64,000 bases of DNA from Chlorobiota bacterium (GTDB lineage: Bacteria; Bacteroidota; Ignavibacteria; OLB7), in contig CP065014.1 in the NCBI GenBank assembly GCA_016700335.1, forward strand, positions 2,765,001 through 2,829,000, in the 5' to 3' direction. The position numbers were made by a program, and so were the translations under genes. Below the pieces are notes generated by a model. The model saw only the letters and a program-made list of their open reading frames with translations. It searched no databases and had not been told where the DNA came from. Of the stretch, positions 57,016 through 64,000 are shown piece by piece (positions within the stretch are counted from its first letter, which is position 1; each line of letters starts with the position of its first letter).

Positions 57016-57210
57016 TTACATTCCAAGCATTCTTTTAATCTGTGGTACATCCACATCAGCAACCATTTGAGCATGACGCAATTGGCGTAGTCTTTTTGGA
57101 GATTTCTTAGTCAGAATATGACTACGAAAAGCAGACTCACGTTTGATGCGACCTGATCCTGTTACCTTAAAACGCTTTTTTGCTGCGCTTAGTGATTTCT
57201 GTTTTGGCAT
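57016..57210 (-). CDS. rpmI: 50S ribosomal protein L35
   Basis: A 64-residue basic protein: MPKQKSLSAAKKRFKVTGSG, IKRESAFRSHILTKKSPKRL, and VDVPQIKRMLGM at the end. It matches L35 in length and sequence. Its ATG lies six bases downstream of the infC stop, so the two are cotranscribed. Confidence 0.97.
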   Translation of the reverse strand: MPKQKSLSAAKKRFKVTGSGRIKRESAFRSHILTKKSPKRLRQLRHAQMVADVDVPQIKRMLGM

Positions 57211-57216
57211 CTTATT

Positions 57217-57882
57217 TTATTTGATTATATCTTCTGTTTTCTTATTTTTTTTATCTGGAGAAAGAACTAATGACATATTTCGCCCTTCCATTTTTATTGG
57301 ACTATCAATCTTTGATTCATCTTTGAGCGCTTCAAGAATTCCACTTAACAACTGTCTTCCTATATCCTGATGAGCCATCTCTCTTCCTTTAAATATTACC
57401 GTAAATTTAACTTTATCACCTTCACCTAAAAATTCACGAGCATGTGTTAATTTGAAGTTTACATCGTGTTTGTCGGTTCTAGGATGCAACCTAATCTCCT
57501 TCATTTGCTGCTGATGCTGATTCTTTTTAGCTAAATTTTCTCGCTTTTGCTGTTCATATCTAAACTTACCATAATCTGATATTTTACAAACTGGTGGCTC
57601 ACTAGTTGATGAAATTTCAATCAAATCAAGTTCCTTTGATTCAGCCAAAGCAATTGCTTCCCTTGTTTGCATTACCCCTAACTGATCACCATTATTATCA
57701 ATAACTCGAACAGAAAGAGCTCTAATCTGGTCGTTAATTCTGTTACCACCTCGAAAATTACCAGGTCCTCCTTTGTTACCAAAATTTCCTCCTGATCTAG
57801 CGCCAGTATTTGAAGGTCTGTTTGGTGTGAATGGTGTTCTGTTGAAAGTACCACCTCCAGTCGTACCTCCTGTACTTTTAAT
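57217..57882 (-). CDS. infC: Translation initiation factor IF-3, apparent AUU start and Gly/Asn-rich N-terminal extension
   Basis: The conserved IF-3 frame (NRINDQIRALSVRVID, LGVMQTREAIALAESKELDL, EPPVCKISDYGKFRYEQQKR, FKGREMAHQDIG) extends upstream of the only ATG (57672). That Met lies inside the conserved N domain and cannot be the start. No ATG, GTG or TTG is in frame up to the stop at 57940-57942. The first classical non-AUG candidate is ATT at 57882, the start codon used by infC in many bacteria. It would give about 221 residues with a Gly/Asn/Pro-rich leader before NRINDQIRAL. The exact start is uncertain, while the rest is clear. Confidence 0.85.
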   Translation of the reverse strand: MKSTGGTTGGGTFNRTPFTPNRPSNTGARSGGNFGNKGGPGNFRGGNRINDQIRALSVRVIDNNGDQLGVMQTREAIALAESKELDLIEISSTSEPPVCKISDYGKFRYEQQKRENLAKKNQHQQQMKEIRLHPRTDKHDVNFKLTHAREFLGEGDKVKFTVIFKGREMAHQDIGRQLLSGILEALKDESKIDSPIKMEGRNMSLVLSPDKKNKKTEDIIK

Positions 57883-58071
57883 TGGAGGACGGGGTTTGTT
57901 GTTTGGTTGAAATGTAGCCGTAGTTTTTAAATAGTTTAGTTATAAAAAATTTTTGTTATAAAATTCAAGTTAACAAAAATAAGTCAGGATTATTGTATGA
58001 ACAAACAATTTTTTATTTAGATATATAAAAAATTTGAGAACTTAATAAATCTTGAAATGAAATAACCAATT

Positions 58072-59661
58072 TTACTCTTGAATTTTAACCTCTACTCTTC
58101 TGTTTAAAGATTTTCCTTTATTCGTATTGTTTGATGAGATAGGTTCCATTTCACCAAAATATTCAATTGATAAATTGTTATCTGAGATTCCGTTTTCTAT
58201 TAAGTATTTCTTTACATTTTCTGCTCTTCTTTTACTTAATTCTTGATTATTAATTTCTTCACCATCGCTATCAGTATGACCAATTACAAATATCTTACCA
58301 TTATTATAAGTAAAATTCTTTAATTTTTTTTGTGCTAATTTAGAAAGTTCAGCAGAAGACGTATTAAAATACACATAACATTTTTTATCTATGTTTTTAA
58401 TTTCTTTAACTTTTTCAATCTTCTCACTTTTTTGTACTGATGTTTTTTTATTTAGACTAATTTTTACAAATATTTCGTCTTTATTACCAACATTTTTTAG
58501 AACCTTTTTTTCATCACAACCTTCTGCCCAACCTGTAAATGTATAATTCTTAGAACTTGGCAATACAAAATTGAATACTCCTAATTCATCACTAGATGTT
58601 GAACCAACTTCATTTCCATTTTCTTCAACTCTTATTAATCCTTTAGCTCCTTTTCCGTTTACTGTAAGCGAACCTTTAATTATAACTGACTTAATTGGTT
58701 TTAAGGAATCTGGAAGTTTAAAGCGATAAATATCTGCTGAACCATAATTATCCTCACTAGCGTTTCCAGCAGAACTAATATAAATGTAATCCCTTTGTGA
58801 AGGAATTGATAAGGAAGCCTCAAATCCATTAGTGTTAATTGGAGCACCTAAATTAATAGGTTTTCCCCATGATGTCCAACTATCACCCTTTCTTCTTGAT
58901 AAATAAATATCGGCACTTCCTAACCCACCTTCCTTATCTGATATAAAATATAAAGTTCTATTGTCGCTTGCTAAGAATGGTGCTCCTTCAAACCCTTTAG
59001 TATTAATCTCTGATCCAACATTTTTAGGTTTAGTCCATTTCAACAAATCTTTACTTGTCGAAAAACATACATAAATATCTAATGCCCTTGGATTTTGTTT
59101 TGTTGTATCGGCACTATATGCAATAATCAACTGCTTTGCATCGCTCGACATAGTGGCATAATAAACTTCACCAATATCTGTTAGTCCATCTATATTAATA
59201 GCTTTAGGAGTTTGCCATTTACCATTTATCTTATCAGCAATTGCAAAACCAACACGTTTATTTCCTGTGACATTACCACTATGAACTAGAGCTTTATTCC
59301 CATCAGGTGAAATCCAAAAAAGAACATCAGACCCTACTGAGTTAAGTGGTGAACCAATATTTTTACATTCAGACCATTTGCCATTAGGCAATAACTCACT
59401 ATAATAGATATCATCATCATCCATTTCTCCACCAACATTATTCTTATCATATTTTCTATCAAAGTACAATGTTTTACCATCGGGTGAAATAATAGGTAAT
59501 ATTTCGACATATTGAGTGTTTATTTTATCACCTAAATTTTCTCTTATGCCAAGTTTATCAAATACTTCTTCTTTATTTTGAGAATAAACATTCAAAGTAA
59601 TGAAAAATAAAACCGCCGTAGCGGTTAAAATTGAATTTGATTTTAATCCTAAAAAACTCAT
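58072..59661 (-). CDS. OmpA-family protein with PD40 propeller repeats
   Basis: A 529-residue envelope protein. A signal peptide (ILTATAVLFFITLNVYSQ) is followed by PD40/WD40-like repeats (IISPDGKTLYFDRKY, WISPDGNKALVHSGN, FLASDNRTLYFISDKEGGLG), a carboxypeptidase-regulatory-like insert, and a C-terminal OmpA peptidoglycan-binding domain (YVYFNTSSAELSKLAQKKL, VIGHTDSDGEEINNQELSKR, NRRVEVKI). Such proteins tether the outer membrane to peptidoglycan. Its sister at the window end has the same layout. Confidence 0.87.
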   Translation of the reverse strand: MSFLGLKSNSILTATAVLFFITLNVYSQNKEEVFDKLGIRENLGDKINTQYVEILPIISPDGKTLYFDRKYDKNNVGGEMDDDDIYYSELLPNGKWSECKNIGSPLNSVGSDVLFWISPDGNKALVHSGNVTGNKRVGFAIADKINGKWQTPKAINIDGLTDIGEVYYATMSSDAKQLIIAYSADTTKQNPRALDIYVCFSTSKDLLKWTKPKNVGSEINTKGFEGAPFLASDNRTLYFISDKEGGLGSADIYLSRRKGDSWTSWGKPINLGAPINTNGFEASLSIPSQRDYIYISSAGNASEDNYGSADIYRFKLPDSLKPIKSVIIKGSLTVNGKGAKGLIRVEENGNEVGSTSSDELGVFNFVLPSSKNYTFTGWAEGCDEKKVLKNVGNKDEIFVKISLNKKTSVQKSEKIEKVKEIKNIDKKCYVYFNTSSAELSKLAQKKLKNFTYNNGKIFVIGHTDSDGEEINNQELSKRRAENVKKYLIENGISDNNLSIEYFGEMEPISSNNTNKGKSLNRRVEVKIQE

Positions 59662-59690
59662 TTTACTATAAAAATTTTAATTTAAAAAGA

Positions 59691-60611
59691 TTAATTTACT
59701 CCATTAAAGATACGTCCCCATCGAATTGTTTTTATTTTTTCAGCCATTTGACCAAAGGGCATATTTGTGTCCCAAGACCAATAAACAAACAAAGGAGTAC
59801 CAACAATATTTTCTAATGGAATAAATCCCCAATAACGACTATCTAATGAATTATCACGATTATCACCCATTCCAAAAACGTAATCTCTTGTTACTGTATA
59901 TTTGTTAATACTTTTACCATCAATAACTAAACCTGATCCATCAATTTCAACTTTATGTCCTTCTCTCATAATAAATACGCGCCACATACTATAATTATCT
60001 TTGGTTAATTCAATCACATCACCTTTTTTTGGTATTCTAACCGGTCCCCAATTATCCTTAGTAAAACCAGCACCTTCAGGGAAGGTACGCATTTTATCAT
60101 CTGGATCTGATTGACCATCAATAAATACTGCATTTTTAGGAACTGCTTGCTCAACTCCATTAATAAACACCTTTTTATTTCTAACCTCTAAAGAATCTCC
60201 AGCTGTTGCAACACATCTTTTTAAATAATATTGAAACTCATCAGCTTTAACTTGCTCTCTCATTCCAGGGAAAATAAATACTATAACATCTCCTTTTTTG
60301 GGATCGCGTATACCAGGAAATTTGTAAAAAGGCAATTGAGTATTAAAAAATGGTAAAGTTTGTGGTGTTGATCCACCAAAAATAAAACGATTAACACATA
60401 AAAAGTCGCCAGTCATAACTTCATTTTCCATTGAACCAGTAGGAACAACAAAATTAGCAACCAAAAGCCCATTAATGAACATTACTAAAACTAGTGCTTG
60501 AACAATTGTTTTTATCCAAGACCAAAGCCATTGAGTAAATGATTGTTTAACCTGTTGTTTTTGGATTACCTTTTCTTTACCTAATATGATATTTTTTGAT
60601 TCGTTAGCCAT
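59691..60611 (-). CDS. lepB: Signal peptidase I
   Basis: A 306-residue membrane protease that removes signal peptides. One membrane segment (IVQALVLVMFINGLLVANFV), then the catalytic Ser60 in VVPTGSMENEVMTGDF and Lys131 in QYYLKRCVATAGDSLEV. Box E is YVFGMGDNRDNSLDSRYWGF. Its length with internal insertions is usual for Bacteroidota LepB. It lies between the two OmpA-type proteins. Confidence 0.95.
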   Translation of the reverse strand: MANESKNIILGKEKVIQKQQVKQSFTQWLWSWIKTIVQALVLVMFINGLLVANFVVPTGSMENEVMTGDFLCVNRFIFGGSTPQTLPFFNTQLPFYKFPGIRDPKKGDVIVFIFPGMREQVKADEFQYYLKRCVATAGDSLEVRNKKVFINGVEQAVPKNAVFIDGQSDPDDKMRTFPEGAGFTKDNWGPVRIPKKGDVIELTKDNYSMWRVFIMREGHKVEIDGSGLVIDGKSINKYTVTRDYVFGMGDNRDNSLDSRYWGFIPLENIVGTPLFVYWSWDTNMPFGQMAEKIKTIRWGRIFNGVN

Positions 60612-60797
60612 TTATATTATTAATTTCTGTGATTTTGATGATTTCATTTACAAAGATAAGTAGTTGAACACATTTGAAACGTTCATTGAAAATAGTTTTT
60701 CTTAAAAAAATGATTTCAAATGAATCCATATAGATTATAATTTCAATTTTTGCAACAATAAAAAAGACTAAAATTACAATTAAAAGTGTTTACATTT

Positions 60798-61985
60798 TTA
60801 ACCGTACAACGCACATGATGAACCTATCCAAGTCATATTTGCGTTGTGATCAACTCCCATCATTGGACCTCTTCCTAACCTTGCAAGCCCCATAATTGGG
60901 ATTGGTTTGACTTCATCATCAGGCCATACTAACATTATTCTATATTCTAACTTAGTATCCCCAACTGGAGTATCAATTATAGAAGCGTAATCAATTCTTC
61001 TTTGCAAAATATAGTTTTGTTTTTCTTTATGCAAAATGTTATTAATATCTTTAGAGTTTGGAGATAAGATAACACCGTTCCCAGAAAATGAGAATAAAGG
61101 TTTTAAAACATAATTTTCTAAATCTTTAGGAAGAAAATCAATTTTGTTTAATAATATTGTTTCTGGAACTGTACTATGTTTCAAAAATGGAATTGTGAAT
61201 TTTGAAATTCTATAGAACCAATTTGGATTACTTATCCATTCAATATCTAAATCCTCATTCCAATTTATATTAGTTTTAATATTTTTTCTTTCTAACTCAT
61301 CAAATATTACTCTGTTAAATATCCTCTTAATTGGATGAAGTTCTCCATTACTTTCGTAAAACAATTCTTTACCATGACTTTTTATATATCTAACATCTGC
61401 AATACCTATTCCTAAAAGTTCTTTAATCATCATAAAATCTGGTAAAGTCTTTTGATGAAAAGGGTCTAATTCCATAAGAGCAACGCTTTCTGGAGCTTCA
61501 TCATTTACAATAACTTTTCTTAATAAGTCTATATATTCAACTCTGTTTAAATCACTATTTATGTATGATAAATTTGTTGGGAGTCTGTAATGCTCTAAAG
61601 ATAATTCTGCTAAAGCTAATTGGTAACCCATTAAAGATGGGAATCCTTGGAGTTCAACTAGTTTGGGTGTAGCTACACCATTTTCCAATGTAACTGCAAA
61701 ATCAACAGTTATAAATTGAGACCTTTCTTTTTGATTAATTGTTAAATATTTAGATGGGATTATATTATTAGTCTCTTTTAAATAATCATGATTATGTGCT
61801 TGCATTGAAATATCAATTGCAGCATTTTCACATATCTTTCTGAAATTATTAGGTATAAAAACTGGGGTTTCTGCAACTCTAAAAAATATTTCAGAACGAA
61901 ACCTGTAATCTAATCTTTTCAAAAAAGAATGGTAACTTCTTTCATGGAATTTTGAATTAAATTCTTCCCTAAGATCTTTTATCAT
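60798..61985 (-). CDS. Unrecognised protein with ATP-grasp-like features
   Basis: A 395-residue soluble protein. Its visible blocks are FITVDFAVTLENGVATPKLV with ELQGFPSL, then VALMELDPFHQKTLPDFMM, a Lys/Phe segment YVLKPLFSFSGNGVILSPNS, and LEYRIMLVWPDDEVKPIPIM with GLARLGRGPMMGVDHNANMT. The Lys...Gly-Gly-like loop and final Arg-Asn motif resemble ATP-grasp ligases, but I cannot name the family or substrate. It sits between lepB and the OmpA-type gene, both on the same strand. Confidence 0.5.
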   Translation of the reverse strand: MIKDLREEFNSKFHERSYHSFLKRLDYRFRSEIFFRVAETPVFIPNNFRKICENAAIDISMQAHNHDYLKETNNIIPSKYLTINQKERSQFITVDFAVTLENGVATPKLVELQGFPSLMGYQLALAELSLEHYRLPTNLSYINSDLNRVEYIDLLRKVIVNDEAPESVALMELDPFHQKTLPDFMMIKELLGIGIADVRYIKSHGKELFYESNGELHPIKRIFNRVIFDELERKNIKTNINWNEDLDIEWISNPNWFYRISKFTIPFLKHSTVPETILLNKIDFLPKDLENYVLKPLFSFSGNGVILSPNSKDINNILHKEKQNYILQRRIDYASIIDTPVGDTKLEYRIMLVWPDDEVKPIPIMGLARLGRGPMMGVDHNANMTWIGSSCALYG

Positions 61986-62000
61986 ATTGTTAAATATTTA

Positions 62001-62046
62001 AAAAAATAGCCTGTTCACGAATAAATTCTTTTCGTTGAACAGGCTA
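62001..62046 (-). terminator. Intrinsic terminator of the last gene
   Basis: On the minus strand TAGCCTGTTCAACGAA and TTCGTGAACAGGCTA form a long stem with one bulged base, followed by a run of T. It is an ideal Rho-independent terminator 19 bases after the stop of the OmpA/PD40 gene. Confidence 0.9.
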
Positions 62047-62064
62047 ATTATAGTTAATTATTAG

Positions 62065-64000
62065 TTAAGGAGTTGTTGAAATTGGTGTTTCGATAATAAC
62101 TTGTACAGTTCTGTTATAAAAACGACCTTCTGGTAAATCATTAGGATACAATGGGTCAGTTTCACCAACTCCTTTTCCTTCTAGTGATTGATAAATACCT
62201 GATTTAACATTTTTCTGAATACCTCCAGTAACCGACTTAGCTCTTTGACCTGATAAAGTCATATTACGATCATCCAAACCAACAACGTCAGTATAACCTG
62301 TAACTTGAATTTTAGCACCAGGTTTGATTTCTGGATAAATAAATTCTCTCAAAATTCTATCATTTAATGTTCCTGGTTCAGGACTATCAAACTTGAATAA
62401 TACAAGAGACAATTTATCAATAGTTTTATCTGAAGTTGTTTCTAACCTTTTAATTTGACTTGAAACAAATCTTACAGGTATGTCAACAATATTAGATCTA
62501 CATTCTTTTCCATCTTTGCTATAAACTACCAATTGAGCTTGATAAGCTCCAGTATCTAAAGCCCCTGGAATTGAATCAACATTGCCATTCTTACCCCAAT
62601 TATATTCAGGTGAAACTGCATCTGTTTTTCCAACGTTACCCATAACCATCCACATTTTACCATTTCTTTTTATTTCAATTGCACGTCTTGCAACTAAATC
62701 ATTATTTATTCCATTCTTCATCTGGAAATGCATAGTATCAGGTTGTGGTGCAAGTCTGTATTCTACTTGAAGAATAGGTTTTACTATATCCCATTCGTCT
62801 GAGTTTATTTCAGTTCTACGGTTTTCCACAATTCCAAGTGGATCTCGTCTGTTAGAAACTCTTTCAGGAAGGTTCCTTGCTGGAACTAATTTTATTCTAC
62901 TTTGATCAATCTGCCAAATTTTTGTAAGATAATCATATACAATTTGCCCTCTTTTTTCAGAGACCTCTTTAACTTCGTTCAACTTTGGTTCATCAGAATT
63001 GCAACCTACAATTGAGATTTTGGCGTCTGGAAATTTCTTCATTCTAAAGCCAATCACATTTAACATATTATGATATTTTTCCATTGTTCCCCCAGGAATT
63101 TTTTCATCATCAAATCCAACGGTTTCTTCTGGTTTTGAAAACATTACATATCTATCTGGAATTACTGCACTTCCAGAATCAAAAAATACATATGTCAATA
63201 AAGGGAACAACTCACGAACTTTAACTTCTTCAATCAACAAACCACGGAAATTACGAGATTTTTCTGGAGCAGTTGGAGGAAGATTTTTAACATAGTCTGA
63301 TATCCCATATGTTGCAGATAAAGTTGGGCTCATACCTAGAATAAAATCTTGTTTTAACTCTTTATATTCTTTTGTTTCAGGAATTGGTAGTAATTCAATT
63401 CCATTTGGATACCCTTTACTAATTGCAATTCCTTTAAGTTTCATGGCTTTTCCAGCATTCATTACAAATGAATACTCACCACTTGCTGCATTATTTTTAA
63501 CTCTTTGAACTGTATCTCCTGTTTCTTCATTAATAAAAATCACTTCAGAAGGTAAATTTTGATTAGTGCATCTATCATATACTTTACCTGATATTAATAT
63601 TGTTACAACTTTAGGTGGTAGAATCCCCATAAATATATCAAGTTGACCTGCATTAAATAAATCTGTTCTTTCTGATGCAAAGTAAACTATATCTCCTGCA
63701 GCTGGAAGAGTAATGAAACGTTCATCTTGAGGAGTGTTGTATGGTTTACCTAAGTTTTCTGGCGCAGTCCATTTTTTATCAGGACCAACTTTTGAGGAAA
63801 AGAAATCAAGCCCACCAAAACCTCCATGACCAGCAGATGAGAAATAAAGAACTTGTCCACCAGCTATCAAGAAAGGACTATCTTCACGAGCAGGTGTGTT
63901 GATAGGTGAACCTAAATTTCTAGGTTTTCCCCATTTTCCATCAGCTCCTTTAAATGAAACATAAATATCTACATCACCATCACCTCCCATTGCACCATCT
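62065..64000 (-). CDS. Large OmpA-family/PD40 envelope protein (5' part outside the window)
   Basis: At least 645 residues; the frame is open at the window edge, so the N-terminus is missing. PD40 propeller repeats come first (GDGDVDIYVSF, PREDSP-type AREDSPFLIAGGQVLYF, SSAGHGGFGGLDFFSSK). Then a first OmpA-like domain (LLTYVFFDSGSAVIP, RMKKFPDAKISIVGCNSD) and a second (FKFDSPEPGTLNDRIL, VTGYTDVVGLDDRNMTLSGQ, RFYNRTVQVII) are present. Two OmpA domains with a propeller suggest a peptidoglycan-bound envelope scaffold. It may work with T9SS or gliding proteins, which is inference. Confidence 0.82.
   Translation of the reverse strand, partial: DGAMGGDGDVDIYVSFKGADGKWGKPRNLGSPINTPAREDSPFLIAGGQVLYFSSAGHGGFGGLDFFSSKVGPDKKWTAPENLGKPYNTPQDERFITLPAAGDIVYFASERTDLFNAGQLDIFMGILPPKVVTILISGKVYDRCTNQNLPSEVIFINEETGDTVQRVKNNAASGEYSFVMNAGKAMKLKGIAISKGYPNGIELLPIPETKEYKELKQDFILGMSPTLSATYGISDYVKNLPPTAPEKSRNFRGLLIEEVKVRELFPLLTYVFFDSGSAVIPDRYVMFSKPEETVGFDDEKIPGGTMEKYHNMLNVIGFRMKKFPDAKISIVGCNSDEPKLNEVKEVSEKRGQIVYDYLTKIWQIDQSRIKLVPARNLPERVSNRRDPLGIVENRRTEINSDEWDIVKPILQVEYRLAPQPDTMHFQMKNGINNDLVARRAIEIKRNGKMWMVMGNVGKTDAVSPEYNWGKNGNVDSIPGALDTGAYQAQLVVYSKDGKECRSNIVDIPVRFVSSQIKRLETTSDKTIDKLSLVLFKFDSPEPGTLNDRILREFIYPEIKPGAKIQVTGYTDVVGLDDRNMTLSGQRAKSVTGGIQKNVKSGIYQSLEGKGVGETDPLYPNDLPEGRFYNRTVQVIIETPISTTP

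Noticed and set aside
1..64000. tRNA or rRNA genes
   Set aside because: No GC-rich cloverleaf-like segment or rRNA sequence was noticed by eye; a covariance-model scan would settle it.

Overview
The window is AT-rich and fits a member of the Bacteroidota/Chlorobiota group (an Ignavibacteria- or Kapabacteria-like lineage is my guess; the sequence does not settle it). Supporting signs are a 2,200-residue SprA/Sov translocon of the type IX secretion system (T9SS), T9SS C-terminal sorting tails, a fused CcoN-CcoO oxidase subunit, several OmpA/PD40 propeller envelope proteins, promoters of the TAnnTTTG type and almost no Shine-Dalgarno sequences. No tRNA, rRNA or CRISPR array was seen.

Layout. 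0-3.7 kb: the end of a type III restriction locus, with a frameshifted BRO-N/DinD-like gene, a four-helix-bundle gene bracketed by inverted TTTACGATT repeats, and the Res helicase-nuclease. 4-20.7 kb: mostly chromosomal genes (LytR_C protein, BY-kinase of capsule/EPS export, SprA, a half-length ClpB, an orphan ABC ATPase, GatA, YggS, Rho). 20.7-28.5 kb: a decaying accessory island on the minus strand. It holds three related secreted proteins and two T9SS-type metzincin proteases. Three (GCTGT)n arrays of 8, 18 and 10 units are present, two of them about 200 bp upstream of a gene of the island. Most genes here carry stops or frameshifts. Their ends and flanks are nearly identical between copies while the cores differ. 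28.5-31.4 kb: Wzz-like and Wza-like polysaccharide export genes. 31.6-41.4 kb: photolyase, an ECF sigma factor with a membrane partner, PdxH, MurA, acetyltransferase, small envelope proteins, DnaG, a membrane rhodanese and FolK.

41.5-52 kb is a compact microaerobic respiration locus: ccoS (51 aa), ccoNO, ccoQ-like, ccoP, ccoG, ccoH, a SafE-like membrane protein, then uspA-hemerythrin, ccoI (divergent) and a Cys-containing Fnr-type regulator. Three TGAT-N4-ATCA boxes sit in front of ccoS, uspA and the regulator gene. Each is followed by a TAnnTTTG element, at the same spacing in two cases, so the whole locus looks like one Fnr regulon.

52-64 kb: a BNR-propeller secreted protein, a conserved lipoprotein-like unknown, TrhO, the infC-rpmI-rplT translation operon (infC apparently with an AUU start), an OmpA/PD40 protein, signal peptidase I, an ATP-grasp-like protein and the 3' part of a second large OmpA/PD40 protein that runs off the window.

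The most unusual feature is the GCTGT-array island. It may be a recombining, possibly phase-variable, family of T9SS-secreted proteases and partner proteins now undergoing decay.
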